Shown piece by piece: positions 22,001-36,600 of a DNA stretch of 60,000 nucleotides (within the stretch, counting starts at the first letter, position 1; every line of letters begins with the position of its first letter). Origin of the DNA: Symsagittifera roscoffensis (taxonomy: Eukaryota; Xenacoelomorpha; Acoela; Convolutidae); NCBI RefSeq assembly GCF_963678635.1, contig NC_087067.1, positions 35,419,966-35,479,965 of the forward strand, given 5' to 3'. Below the pieces are notes generated by a model that saw only the letters and a list, made by a program, of their open reading frames with translations, had not been told where the DNA came from and did no database searches. The translations under genes were made by a program, and so were the position numbers.

Positions 22001-25000
22001 GATATTCTGGTTAGTTATCTTTAAACCAAAACTACAATATACATTTTTCTTACTTAGTTTGACATCAAAACGGTGCCAAATTATTGATACTGTTCTCTAA
22101 GTGAGTAAATTAATCTCACCAAACTGGCTTGCAGTGAATTGCTAAAAAAAGTTCAATACTAATCAGATATTTTTTTATTTCAAATCTGAACGATTTTGAC
22201 ACTGGATTTCAAATCTGGAAATTTTTGAAAGCAACCATTCTTGTCAGTTAATGAACGTTTATAAATCGCAATTTTGTCCTAGATGGAAAAATTAAAGAGA
22301 ATTGTATTTCCTTTCCGCCATTTTAGCATGGCATAGGCTATGAAAAAATTTAGATCTGATGTCATCTATTTGAAAATGTGCCAGACCGATTCGATCCAAT
22401 ATTGCGTTACCAGACGCAAAACCTTTCCTATTAAGATATGAAAAGAATTGGTATGACCAAATTTTCTGCCACTGTTCAGTTTGGAACCCCTTAAGTGCGA
22501 GATAGTTCTCCCACAACAACTATTTCGCATAACGATTTTAGCATCAAAGATAGAAGCGCCTGGGCGCGTATAAACTAGACAAAATTGGCAAACATGGCAA
22601 AAATGAAAAATAAAAAATTATTAGATATTAGCAATTTATTGCTGCTGAAATCATTTTGTTGATATCTGTCTTGTGTAAAAGCATTTGCTTAAAAAAAATT
22701 TTTTGATCGCGATATTGTTCTAAATAAAAGCAGACCACGTAAAGCATATCAAATTTTTTGAAATTTGGAGCAAAAGGTGATTTGTATTAGTAAGAACGAA
22801 TATGAAAAAAAATTAAATACTGTATTTATGAAAAAAACACTCTCTGATCAGAAATAGTTTGTCACTTTCTTCAAAAATTGAGCAACACTCCCAATGTTAT
22901 TGTTCCTTCTATTTTCGAAGCGGACTGGTGGTAGGTTTTTTCTCCAGAAAAATTTCAATTTTTTAACAAGCCATTTTTGACAGACCTTTTATATATGATT
23001 CTAAAAAAATTGTTGTCCTGAGCTCAAAAATGTTTAAAAGATAGTTCGCTTGTGATAGTTTTTCCTGAAATAATGGGCTTTGAAGATTGCCAATTCGCCC
23101 AATTTGGGACAATTAACGCGCAATATATTTCGTGCTATTCACGCGTAAGCGGAGATTTAATACGTTCTTAGAAATTGTTCTAAATTGAATTGAGGCGTGC
23201 TCTTTGGTCTATTTAATGCTTTGCTATAATTGAAGTATATCACTTTGTGATTTAGCTAGCGTTTGGCTTGATGATTTTCCAAAAAAAATTTAAGCAAATT
23301 TTCGATTGTTAGAAGAAAGTTATTTATGATTTCAATTTAAACTACTAGTAACAAAAAGGTACTACTATGACAGAGCAGTCCCTAGAAAAAGCAACTATGA
23401 TTGACAGGTCTCGCATCATTTCGCATGTTATAATTTGAAAGCTATAACATTATTCATTTAAAAATCTTGCAAAGTATGTTCAGTTAGAATCTTTTCAGAT
23501 TGAAAATTGTAATTAATTTAATGTTTATATCAAAAAATTCGCTCGCTTCTGTTTTTTTTGAAGTTTGAGAAACGTAATTGGGTAACCTTAATTGCCATCA
23601 AAACTCAACTTTGGCGTTTTTTTCGAAAATTATCCTCCCAAAAATGGTAAAGAGGGAAAATTTACGAAGTAACAAAACATAAAAATTGTTTGAAAACATA
23701 CTGCAACATCTTACAGAATGACGAAATCATAGTAATTTTTGAATTTGAGAGCTCTAGATGTCGTATTTTCAAGGGACCTGATTATTTTGCAAGTGACCAC
23801 TCTGTCGTAGTAGTACCGAAAAAATGCAGTCGAAACATTCAGGGCTTTACTCTGATACAAACTGTCTTGTTGCTTGTTTAAAATACATCCTTCCCAGATG
23901 ATGCGTTTTATAACTTTCCAGATAACAACTGAAGATGCTGTTGATCCCGGTTGTTAACTAGCCCTAAAATGCGGTACAAGTTACTTGTTTGGTCCCGGGA
24001 GAAAACTAGTTTAAAATATTGGTCTTGTCTATTTCCTAAAAATAAAAGCAAGGCGCAGGATCCGAACCCACGTTTGTAGCTTAACTACTTATGACAGCTG
24101 TATAATCAAAATAGGAGACATTAGGATGCTTACTGTGTGGAATTAACCCAAATACTGTACCTCTGTTTTTATTAGGGACTACAGAACTTTTGAGGGAGGA
24201 AAAAATAAACTTGTACTAAAATTTTTATATACTATCTAAAACTGATCGGCGCATTCTATGCACGAGCATCAAAGACTAAGATAATAAATCTGAGTAAGAT
24301 AAATAGTCAAAAGCTGTCTGCAATATGTATGATTATCATTGGATGCTAAACTAACAGAAAATCATACTGATGACAATCTAAGTTAGCATCAAATCTTGTA
24401 TAACTATCCCAATCAAAGAAAAAACCAGCGAACCGAGCAAGCGTTCGCTTTTCTTCGATGCCGGCCATTTCTCGCGTGTTTCTATGATCATTTATTCATA
24501 GTCATTTATGGCAATCTTGAAACTCACCTCTTTTATTAGGCCTCCTATTCTGCAGTCTGAGCTCTATAATGTAGTTATTCTATATTCAACTTCAATTTTT
24601 CAAGTTTGAAAATGTTGAGGAATCTATGGAAATAAATAAAAAGAACTATGCACAAGAGTTTTCTTGTCATAAAACAAAAGAAAGAAATATTGATAAAAAC
24701 GGAAAACGATTGAAAAATCAATTTTATCAAAAGTACCAGATCCGTATCTTTTCACTAGCAGCACAAAAACAAAGGATATCCATTTTATCGTTAAAAATTG
24801 AAACTATTATTTAAAAAAAAAGTTCGAAATATATAATTATTGTTTTTTAATACTTCAAACTTACATTTTTTGCGAACTGTTCAAATAGTCAGCATAATCA
24901 AAAATGGGCTCTTTTCCGATACCCCACCCCCAATATTTCATTTTTCCTATTTCATAATTGTTTGTGTTAGAACGTCTAAGTGCGTGATATTACGATGTAT

Positions 25001-27472
25001 TTAAATGAAGACCAAATCTGTTCACAATTATTAATTTGTTCACCATGCAAAATTTTATAATTTATTGCATTAAGACCACGTTAAAATACGTTTTGCTCCA
25101 ACTTTTGAATAGAGTGCGGATTCTTTATTGTTTGGGTGGTTTTCTTTATTCAGTCAAATTACGACCTTTTACCTAAGCATTTTTGACAACATTTTGTATA
25201 TCATCTTAAAAATATTGTTTTCTTGAGCTCAAGTTTAAAAAGATATTTCACCTGTAATTTTTTTATTTTTCACCTATTTTTCAAAACGATACGGGGCTTG
25301 AAATTTGCTAGTTTGCTCAATTTGGTTTAATCAACGCGTTATATTGCATTCTTAGAACACTTGAATTGAGGCAAGTCATTTGGTCACAATATTCGGTCAT
25401 AAGATAGGCGGAGCTTCACACCACTTGCGATGCTATAAAAATTTCAAGTGGCAAAAAGGTGGCAAACAATTCAAAAATGTCTCTTAAAACCGAAAGTTTT
25501 CAAAACTATAAAAAATTGTTAAGACTCACCCCCCTCAAAACTCATAAAGCACACGCACGCACACAAAAAGCACAGAAGTTTTTTTCTCTCATCAAACGAA
25601 GCAATATTGGGCCAGTAAACCGATATAAATTATGCCGAAACCTATTAAACCGAGAAAAGAGAAAAGAAAATAAAAAACAAAACAAAATGAGTCGTATATT
25701 TGAAATGCTAAGAAGCTCAAAATATCCCTGTTGCGATAGAAAGGCCTAGTGGATGAATGAGTCCAGGATCTGGGAGATGACTCCTGTGCCTAAAGTTATT
25801 TAAGGAAAAAAGTATATTACCCGATTTTAATACCCTTGCTTATCGCAAGAGTAATAAAACACTCTAATTACATTCCTTTGTAGTTAACATAAGCATGTGG
25901 GGAGATCAAAAATTCTCGATTATTTTGTCCAATTTTCAAAAATTTTCAAATTGGCTTTAAAGTGTAGTCCGAAATTTTGTGGCTTCGAGTTAGTTTAACT
26001 TTTAACAACTTAGCCTCTACAAATTGATTAATTCTCTATAAATTATTTGAATAATTGTTATTTTTCCGTATAAAACTTAAAAACAACTTTTCAAATTAAA
26101 CGGATTTTCTGTTGTTCAGAAAAATCTTCTGGGATCTGTGATGTTTTTTTTGAAGTTTCTTTGGTACGAAAGATCAAGTTTACCGATTTTTTTTCAAGAT
26201 TTAACCACTGTTTTTAAAGATCATCAAAAATATCAAACTTTGGCTGATCGAGGTGTTATTTTCGGACTTGAAGATCAAAGGTTACAAAGAGTTAGTTGAC
26301 AAAAAACGGAGTTTTTAAAAGCTAACTTCAGGCCTTAGCCTAAACTAATATTTTTCTCTTATGAATGATTAATAGAAACGCTAAATTAGCTGACTAAAAA
26401 TATAAAAACTGCACTCCCATTTAGTCAATTTCGCTAATATGAATTGCCCGCATGGTCGTAATTCGACGCCATCTTCTAGAACTTATACGTGTCCACAAAA
26501 GCATGCTCGCTCGTTTCTGATTTGCACAGATACATCATTTACGCATTTGCTAGAAGGTTTTGCAACAGAAGCAATAGAAGTCTTAAGACAAGTGGTGCGC
26601 ACACAGAGTGCAGCAAACTTGCATACTTTATTGGAGTCCAATCGCGTCTGACAAACCATTGATAAACATTAATCTTCTAAAGCAAAAAATCATTTGCTTT
26701 TCGATTCCAATTTGTGTTATTTTGTGGAGTCATAATTCATTTGTTATTTTTTTTTGTTCAGATACGATTTCTTTTTTTATATATCTGAGCTTAATAACTA
26801 AAAGCTCGTCTCAAAATCTTTAACCTCAGGGGATCGAAAGTCCTAGAAGTATTCAGTCCTAGACTTCTTCAATTACTAAAAATAGAGTGTCCTTTTTATT
26901 AAAAACAGCACAGGAACTATTAAAAACCACACAGAAAAAAGTTAATTGTCGAGAATCTGGCCTGACTTTACACATTTTATAAAAAATAGATCTGATGTTT
27001 CACTATGATTACAGGGTGAAAAATTGACGAGTATTACCTAACAATAATTACATATTTTTTGTATACTATTCACCAAAAATTTGTTTATAAGGTTCCAAAA
27101 TCAATCATTGAAATCAGTTTGGTTACTTTAATAATAAATTAGATGGTCTGTCTTTTCAACGCACAGCTGCTATCAGTTGTAAGAAATCTAAAATAAGACT
27201 TGGAAAGTTATTTTGTGTTTTGAGGAAACTTCCAAAATCAAAAGCTTCGAGGAAACATGGTTTTTAATTCGTGAAATGCCTCTGCACGAAAAACTTAAGG
27301 TACTGATTCGACATGTAGAAGCCAATTATTGTATTGCTGCACGTTGTTCAGTTTAGAGATCCATTTTGAAGTGAGGAATAGACTAAGTTATGATTTTGTT
27401 TTTTTGTTGATACATATCTTCTCTTTTTCCTTTTGAAGGACTACGTTTTGACGTTTTGATTGGGTGAATTGT
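19036..27472. other. Gene-free repeat-rich region downstream of the ZP gene
   Basis: No gene I can support. Contains the 467-bp tandem duplication, palindromic motifs (21427-21483, 21572-21650), diverged hairpin-ended repeats (19583-19630, 22915-23220, 23826-23872, 25140-25400) and a minus-strand tRNA-like B box near 24058-24075 (rc of ggatccgaaccc). A 70-codon plus-strand frame at 26439-26651 starts with a true ATG, is less AT-rich than its surroundings and has a helix-like C-terminal half, but I recognise no domain. The 3' UTR and poly(A) site of the ZP gene must lie in the right-hand end; I cannot place them. Confidence 0.45.
19797..20860. repeat. Tandem duplication of a 467-bp unit with nested duplications
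   Basis: Unit 1 (about 19797-20263) and unit 2 (about 20264-20860) both start with aaataattcgcg and tatgttctcagcaat and end with cttcttgacatacaattcgat. Unit 2 is longer because a 107-bp piece starting aaatcacaaaacttaat is itself duplicated (about 20358 and 20465) and an 18-bp piece aaaatctttctgttg is repeated near 20545. The two similar 67-74 codon minus-strand frames inside are by-products of the duplication. Confidence 0.85.
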
Positions 27473-27660
27473 TCATTCTTGGTCAGTCGTGAACAGCTGG
27501 TGTATTTTCAGCTTGACCACTACAACCCCGACCATACACATGCACAGAGTGCAGGTCATGATGAGGAGGAGGGAGATGATGACTGCCAGAGTCACTAGTT
27601 GCAGAAACGTCCCCTCCGGGTCACCCGAGTCAGTCGAAAAAGAAGGAAACGGATCCAAGT
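27473..27660 (-). CDS. ZP gene coding exon 8: transmembrane helix and tail
   Basis: Acceptor cgtgttttag; 188 nt ending TGA. Encodes an acidic juxtamembrane stretch, a 27-28 residue hydrophobic helix rich in Leu, Ile, Met and Cys, and the short tail VKLKIHQLFTTDQE. A hAT-like MITE ends only about 27 bases upstream of this acceptor. Confidence 0.92.
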
Positions 27661-30600
27661 CTAAAACACGAATCACTATTTTGTTAACAGGGATGGATCT
27701 AGGATGTTCTCGAGAGGGAGGGGGGCTTAAATTCGGCCAAATTGATATTCCGAACGCTCTCAGAACTTTATAAAGATCGAATTTTGACAAAAATTCCGGT
27801 ACCGCAAGCAAATTTTTGAAAAAAAAAATTGAAAAAAAAAAAAAAAATGTTTTCCGCAGGCTATTTTCAACCCTACTCTGCACTAAATCCGCCCCTGCTT
27901 GTTATTGAGTTGATTTGAAAACTCCATGAAATCCATCAAATCTGAAAATTTTGAAAAGTTCAAATCTGAAAGATTTCTCTTAGCATTTTTTTTAACTTTA
28001 ACTAAACAATTTCAGTTAAAAAAGTAAGAAAAATTTGACCTGTGTATTGGTGTTGTAATGGCAAAATGGCAGTGTTTCCGTTACAGTTGTTTTTCATTCG
28101 AATAAGTTTTTGATTCCGAGAAACAAGCAACCGAAGAACCCATCGCACGATTTGGCTTTTTTCACACTCGTTTTTGGATTAGTTTCAATTTTCGGTTTGT
28201 AATTGGGTAGCAATTGGTGGTTGTAATTGTTGGGTTGGTAGTAGGTCTTGCCAGAAAATCTCCCTAGAACAGAAAGTTCAAGATTTAGTTGAATTTTCAA
28301 AAAGTTCAAAGTTGTATTGCAAGTGTCATTAGACATAATCCAAGAAAAAAATAGGTATACTTTAGATGGGACGAGCGGAGAATAATAACGTAAAAAGTTA
28401 ATAAGAATCCGCTAAGTGTCGAGTTTGCGAGTGCTTATTTCTAGGGCTTATTTCTATCAAAAAAACTTTTAGTTACTTTACTCTGACTGAATTCGTCTGT
28501 GTTTTTGGCATGAAATCAATTTCTGATAATGATAACAAATGAACAGATTTAAATTGCTTATTCTAATATTTTTTACTGCTAGATATGCAATCAATTAAAC
28601 CGACAATTTCTAACTTGAAAATGCTCCCCTCCCTTACCTGATTCGTAGTCCCCGCCCTGTGGCTGCATGAACACTAGTGCGCCTCCCTGGCTGACAACCA
28701 CTCTCTCGTATCCCCCCTCCCCCTTTCCTTCCTCGACTTGTTCCCGAATCATCCTCCTCTGTCTTCTCATACCCATTAAGCCCTCGTCACAGTCATCTAA
28801 AATAAAACCGGACTAAACCCCACGTGAAGGTGTGGTGAGATTGCTAAGTAGATCTGAAGTTTAAAGTTGATCAAAGATCAAAAAATATATACAAAAAGCT
28901 TTTTTTTCAGACATATTTCTATACCACATTACCCCAAACACAAATTGATGCAACAAGACTGCTTATATGAGGGCGAATCCCTGAATTTTCCGACTGCCCT
29001 CTAATGTCTATAGAGTAAAGTCACACTTTAAAAATGATGAACTTAATAGAATCAGTTATTTTTTTGAGAATTTTTTTTAAATCATCCCCTCCACACGCAA
29101 TTTTAAGTAGAAAAAGATATAAGTCGCTAATTAAAAAAGCTGTAAATAGACCAAGAAGATGCTTCATTTGAATTTTGAACGGTTTTATATACGGTTTAAA
29201 TCGCCATAGAAGGTACAAATTGACTTAACAAGACTGCTCGATGAAAGCGAAGCCCTGAATGTTCCAATTGCCTTTGAAGGTCTATAGAGTAAAACTCACT
29301 TTAAAAATGATGAAATTTAAGAAAACGGAATTTTATTGTAGTTTTTCAAATTATCGCCTTTACACGCAATTTGAAGTACAAAATGATATAAATTACTGTA
29401 GCAAAGCAGCAAATAGACCAATAGGATGCTTCATTTGAATTTGGAACGATTTAAAGACAGATTAAAGTGCTGCTCGACGCGCTAATAGCACGAACTATAT
29501 CGCGCGTTAATTGAACAAAATTGGCCAAAGTTTCCATTTTTAAACCCCCTTAGCTTCCCAAAAAGTGGTTCAGGTGAATTAAAAACCACCCGAGCATAAA
29601 TTTTTTATTCATTTTCTTCAAAAATCGTAACAATAAGCGTCTAGCAACGTATAAATTGTTCTAAATAGCTTGCTTTAAATCAGATTGCTTTTAGTTTCTG
29701 AGTCGGCCGGACTAAATCGCTGCTCATGAGTTAAGAACAAAATGGCCTCTAGTTAATTGGTTTTTTTTTTTTCAAAACATCATAAATTTTCAAAAAATCA
29801 CTGTTGAAAATTATATTTTTCATAGTTTAAACTAAAAGCGTCGATACTTGCAGATAGTACAAAGACACCACTAATATGTGGCTAGCTAAAATTTTTGTGA
29901 AGAAAACACTCAGCAGAAAAACTTCAATCTTTCTTCAAAAATCCGAGCAGTTACGCAAGAGCACAAATTTTCAGCCCAATATTTAATCAATAATTGTATT
30001 ACAACGTTAATATTTCACCTTTCATAAAACTAATTCTTTTAAACATCGAAAAAAGGATTATTCGAGCTGGGTAGAAAAATTTGACTTTTTAAGCAGTCAG
30101 ACTTAAACATTTTTTTACTGCTATTTGTAACGATCTGAATTGAAATTTTAAAAAATACAATGGGGTCTGAAAATTAACAGCTTAGCAAAATTGGGGCAAT
30201 TAACGCGTATTTATTCTGTGCTTTGAATTTCTAAGCGGCGAACTAATCTGGCTGATCAATCTTTCCAAACTTAAGTTCTTAAGTTTGTAGACACGAATTC
30301 CTGATAGACACTATTTTGACCACTATATGTTACACAAGCGTACAAAATGATATAAATTACTGTAGCAAAGCAGCAAATAGACCAATAGGATGCTTCATTT
30401 GAATTTGGAACGATTTAAAGACAGATTAAATTGCTGCTCGACGCGCTAATAGCACGAACTATATCGCGCGTTAATTGAACAAAATTGGCCAAAATTTTCA
30501 TTTTTAAACCCCCTTAGCTTCCCAAAAAGTGGTTCAGGTGAATTAAAAACCACCCGAGCATAAATTTTTTATTCATTTTCTTCAAAAATCGTAACAATAA

Positions 30601-33600
30601 GCGTCTAGCAACGTATAAATTGTTCTAAATAGCTTGCTTTAAATCAGATTGCTTTTAGTTTCTGAGTCGGCCGGACTAAATCGCTGCTCATGAGTTAAGA
30701 ACAAAATGGCCTCTAGTTAATTGGTTTTTTTTTTCAAAACATCATAAATTTTCAAAAAATCACTGTTGAAAATTATATTTCTTATAGTTTAAACTAAAAG
30801 CGTCGATACTTGCAGATAGTACAAAGACACCACTAATATGTGGCTAGCTAAATTTTTTCTGAAGAAAACACTCAGCAGAAAAACTTCAATCTTTCTTCAA
30901 AAACCCGAACAGTTACGCAAGAGCACAAATTTTCAGCCCAATATTTAATCAATAATTGTATTACAACGTTAATATTTCACCTTTCATAAAACTAATTCTT
31001 TTAAACATCGAAAAAAGGATTATTCGAGCTGGGTAGAAAAATTTGACTTTTTAAGCAGTCAGACTTAAACATTTTTTTACTGCTATTTGTAACGACCTTA
31101 ATTGAAATTTTAAAAATTACAATGGGCTCTGAAAGTTAACAGCTTAGCAAAATTGGGGCAATTAACGCGTATTTATTCTGTGCTTTGAATTTCTAAGCGG
31201 CGAACCAATCTGGCTGATCAATCGTTCCAAACTTAAGTTCTTAAGTTTGTAGACACGAATTCCTGGTAGACACTCTTTTGACCACTATATGTTACACAAG
31301 CGTGTGACTAGAAGGTTTCAAAGCAAAGTCTGAAGAATAAACAAGCGTTTCAAATTCTCATTATTTTCAAAGTTTCACAACTCTATATACTTTAAAAAGC
31401 ACTTGGAAAAATTCAAGTTTTTTCTTGACAAGGGCACTCTTCTTTATACTACAGATTGATCATTTTAGGGCCTCATTTTCTATGTTGTAATTGGTCGGGC
31501 AGTTTTTCTCCAAACTTTTTGACAACTTGAATTAATTTTTTCGAAATTGTCAAGTTTTGAAAATTGAAAGTTTCGCTAGTTTTCATTGATTTTTAATAGT
31601 TTTAATAGTTTTAAATCCAACGGCAAAAAAAAATCTGGCTCAGATATCATTCCAAATTGAATTGAAGCAAGCTTAAGGGCCCAAGTAACACGTTACTAGG
31701 GCAACACTGTAGGCAAAATTTCATAACAGGTGACGATTCGTAACAAGCGACAATTCGTATCAAGGCATTGGCAAGTAGAATACGCTTGCTCCGCTTCGCT
31801 TCACTGCGCTTACACCCGGCACGAGAGGAATACTGCGCGTGAATCAGTGTTCCCCGCTTAATCTACTTTTACGAATTGTCGCTTGTTACGAATTGTCGCC
31901 TGTTACGAATTGTCGCCACACGTACTGGATGATAGAAAGATAACAAGGTATTTGACTGTGTGGGGGATGAACAAACTACTTGAAATACTTTAAAGGGCAA
32001 AGGAAAAGCTCAGGGCTGTTACGAACGAGCAGCCTGGTTTGATTGATCTATTTCAATTTGTTTGAGTTCATGATTTTTTCGCGGGATTTTGTAAAATTAA
32101 TAGCACCGAGCGCACTTTGATTTTAATCGATTGTAATGGGTTTCTGAAACTGAATTCGATTAATTTTGCCACAATAATACCTGATAATTGATTTTCGTTG
32201 AAAAAAAATCCCTTAGAATAGATAATAATCCATTTCATTTTTAAAACTAAATTCGGTTGTTTGCAGAAGTTTTGCAAATGTTGCAAGAATCTGTATGTTA
32301 TATCCTTTACATTTGTTATTAGCAAGGAAATTCTAAATTCAAATACGTTCAACTCCCAATCCTACCACACTAAACTGGGGGATGGTAGGAAGAGGCAGAG
32401 GTCAACCATTGACCCATTTCAACCATTGCCCTTCCCCTTGTCCAACACCCCCACCCTACTTGAACGTGAGAGGGGGCTTGGGCAAAGGGCAATTTTGGTT
32501 AAAATAAAAAAAAAATGAAAAAAAAAAATTAAAGTGTCAAGAATTGAGATTTGAAAAAAGTGGGAAAAATTATAATATAAAAAAATCATTATTTAATTTA
32601 AAAAAAAACGCGAAAAGTGAGAAACTTTGAAGGGTAATACGTAGCAACTGCACTAAACTGGAAATGAGATAAACTTAAAACAAAAATTCTAAATTTCATA
32701 AACAACTTTTCAAAAAACCATTCTAACCGATTGATCCGAATTTAGGATTATGATCCAGTTTTAGTGTATATAATCAATAATTTTGTAATTTTAAAGATAC
32801 TGGCCATAAAGTGGCGGTATAATCGATTATGATCCATAGGCGCTTGGGAAGATCAAAAAAGCAAGTTCGATTACTTGAAATTGTGAATACAGCGATGTAT
32901 TATTACTGCTCTTTATATATTGGCGCCGAAACTTCCTCGGGTTCGTGGGCCAGAAATGGTAGTCAAAAATTAGTACCAAATGCAACCAGAATACATGAGA
33001 TGTGAAAGGGGTGATCGCCCTGTTTCCACTGCTCCCTTCCTCTCGGCCCATTTGTGGACTCTGGCAATGATGACTGCTAACCTGGTATGCTGCAGACGGA
33101 ATTGGGGGTGGCTTTGGTGGCATCACAGGAGTAGAGTTCACAGTGCAGATAGATCACAGCAGTCTGATCCACCACCAGCTGAAAGGCTTCGAAGGAGAAC
33201 CTATCCACGTAGGGGTTGTTCGAGGGGGAGGGTAGGCGACGGAAGGTGGGGTCTGTGGGACACCTGGAAGAGACAATCAAACAAATTGTTTTTGATATTG
33301 ATTGCAAACTAATATTGCCAGCTCAGACAAAAAATCAATAGCATCTCGAATGAGAGATTGGCTAACAATACAGCTTGTATCGTCTTTTTTATGAGTGGTT
33401 TTTTATGTCTTTATATGGTACCAGAAGAGCTCAGAGAAACCACCAGTCAAGACAAGGCAGATTCGAACCCCTCACCAACAAAAGGGTCCTCCCTTTGGTA
33501 TAAATTTACGACATTCATATTAAACCGACCAAACCTAAAAATGGTCTAAAGCACATTTGGCGCCAAAAATTACAAATGTTGAAGGAGAGCGCCAGTTTTT

Positions 33601-36600
33601 TGGTCAAATTTTTCCAAAAAAACGCCCAAAAACGGCTACTCTGACCATTTTTTTTATTTGCCTGCGGCGCAAATTTTTTGTTCAATTTGGGTATTTATAC
33701 TGTTCTGAGAGTATAAAACCCTAGATCCGCCCCTGGGATACCCTGTATACTCACCCATCCCTCTGTAAGTAGTATCTAGCTGGGTCGATGGGGGAGTTGG
33801 TTTGGGAAGCCCAGCATGTCCTGGCTACTAGTTGCAGTCCCCCCTGCTTAGTCTCCAGCACTGCCTCGAAGAAGATCTCCTCCCCAATCGTCACAACCAC
33901 AGGGTAATCTGACTGGCTAGAAAGAAGCAGAAAAATGACAACTTACATGTATGAGCTTTAATTTTGTGGACTTGATGTGATGCAAAATAAAGTCAATTTT
34001 TTCATGTATAATTGTTTTTGTCCTACCACGGCAGATCACAAACTGGGAGTTTATGCTTAGTTTTATTGCTGAGAGTTTGCACCGTTTCTTTTATTATTAG
34101 CTTTTTTGGCATAAAAAATATACGTTATAGTTTAGGGCAGATAATGTTGGCAGGGTTTGCCGAAAAAAAAAACTACAAACAGGCGACCGGAAACAACCAT
34201 AGCTTCAACTTTTACGTCCCTAATCAAACATGCCATTTTTACCAAATTGTATTTAAAAGAGCAACTCACTTGAACCACTCTTTGTACTGTGGTGACCTGT
34301 AGAGTCTGAGTTTGTACTGGAATGTGTTGAAGCTGGTGGCGTTGAGGGGCACCTCCTGCAGAGATCTGAAGAAGGCTGTGGCCACTCCCTTGGCGTCAAA
34401 TGAACAGAATAGAGTGATTTGAAACCTGCCAGGAGAAGAAACAGAAAAACAAAAGAATAATCTCAAACCTTACCAGGAGACCCAACAGAAGAGTAAAGAA
34501 GAGAATCTTATCAAGACTGATAGAAAAGAAAAGGTATCATTTGCTTGTATGTTCTTTCATTTATAAAAACAACAGTGCGCTGATTCGCAGCCAGCTCTCA
34601 CAATTAAGAAATCATCTTGTTAATTTATCCGACAAATTATCGTGTGATGCAAAAAATCTTGCAATACACATAACTTTTCAATTTTTCGAACAATTTAACA
34701 CGATAAAAAATCACCATGTTTTGCAAAGTCGAGTGAAAAATCTAATGTTATAAAAAACCCTTGATTCGTTATCATGGGTTCCATCAAATTGAATTTTGAA
34801 AATTGAATCTGAAGAACTCTTGATCATTGAAAACCTTTATGTATTAGCATCTCCTGGGACGTACCTGCTGTCCCTGGTGATGGCTAGCTCTCCCTCCCGA
34901 CTGATGATGTTGGTGTTGCCCACTTCCGACTTCTTGTTGATCACCTGTCTGTACACCACCTCTTTCCCTAGATTACACAACCATCAGGGTCGAACCATAT
35001 AAATCTTCAGTCTATACCGATCCAGTCGGGATAATTTGAGACACTAATATTATTTTAATTAAAATCATCGGATTCCCAAACACAAACTACAAGTTCAAAA
35101 ATTCAATCGTTTCCGAGATGCTTATATTCGAAAAGAGTCTCGTTTAATTCGATTAATGATGATGATGATGATGATTGGCTTTACCACTCTTTCTTGAACA
35201 CAAGAGTGGTAGAAGGCTCACAAAGCCTCACAGAATAAAACAGTTTTCAGGGTTCGTTTAAACAGCGTAAAATCAATAATATCTGTCAAGAGAACAGGCA
35301 GTGAGTTCCAAATAACAGCTCCTTGGTAGGCAATGCTCTTTTTGGTAAATTCTGTTCTGCATTTCGGAAGGATAAACTTTTGTCTGCGCGAAGGGTTGAC
35401 AGAAGCAGAATTCTTTTTGAAAAGGTTGTATAAATAATCGGCACAGTTCCAATTGTGAAACACGCGAAACATAAAGCAGCATATTTTGAACCTAATTCTT
35501 TGGTAAACTGGAAGCCAGTGCAATTTCTTCAGTAACTCGTTTGTTGATGCTGTTCTCCTCGTAGCACCTAAAACAAACCTGGCGGCAGTGTTTTGAACTT
35601 TCTGTAGTTTAATAAGTAAAATTTTATTCACTTTCATATATAACGCATTGCAATAGTCAAGCTTTGACAGAATAAAGCTAGTAACAAACATTTTTCTTTG
35701 GTCTAAAGTCAGAAAACGTCGAATGGAATATAATTTACGCAATTTTAGATAACATAACTTGCAACAATGGTTTATTTGCTTCTCAAATGACATGTTGTAA
35801 TCAAGGTAGAACCCCAAAAGTTTGGTAAAGCATTTAGGAACCTTTTCTTTATTAAAAATTTTCACTGGCTTTAAATAATCGTGATGCAGTTGTCTACCGA
35901 AAAACACTACTTCTGTTTTTCCATCGTTTTTGTTAAGACTTAAGTGCATTTGGGAGCATAATTTTTCAATGTTTTCTTGTTTGTTGTTATTTTGCATGAG
36001 ATTAATCTTCAAAAACAGTTGAGAATCATCGGCATAAAAGTGGTACGCAATTGTTGCTATCAATAAGGTAATCAAGAAGAGGTTGCAAATAAAGGATGAA
36101 TAAAATCGGCCCCAAAACAGAGCCTTGTGGGACTCCAGTTTCGACCTGAATTTTGTCTGACAGACTACTATTTACCAAAACTTGTACAAAGCGGTTACTA
36201 AGATAAGTTTCAAACAATTTTTTAACTGTGTGCGCAATACCAAATTTGTTTTCAAGAACCTTTAATAACAATGAATGGTCAATTGTATCAAACGCAGCAC
36301 AAAAATCCATTTGAACAACGTAAAAACACTTTTCCGAATCAATTTTAGAATATATATAATGAGAACAGAGCAAGAGACCACTCTCTGTTGAATAAACTTT
36401 ACGGTAAGCCGACTGAAATTGAGGCCAAAGCCAATTTGAGGTTAAATGTTCACTCATCTGTGAAAGTACAAGCTTTTCAGTAATTTTTGACAAGCTGACA
36501 AATTAGTAATCGGGCGATAACTTGACATAGTTTCTTGGTTTAAGCCATGTTTTAGAAGTGGTCTGATGACTCCTTGTTTAAAAACATCAGGAAAAACGCC

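Noticed and set aside
24050-24120. Minus-strand tRNA gene
   Set aside because: The B box is good (gggttcggatcc) but there is no matching acceptor stem and the A box is weak.
25459-25749. 96-codon basic plus-strand frame
   Set aside because: Starts with GTG and is Lys/Arg/Asn-rich as expected from A-rich DNA; no supporting features.
29377-31303. CRISPR-like or satellite array
   Set aside because: Only two units of 964 bp; a simple tandem duplication in a eukaryotic intron.
32827-33141. GC-richer sequence after the exon 6 donor as an extended exon
   Set aside because: Reading through the donor meets a stop at once (tag), and splicing to exon 7 gives correct phase and ZP cysteines.
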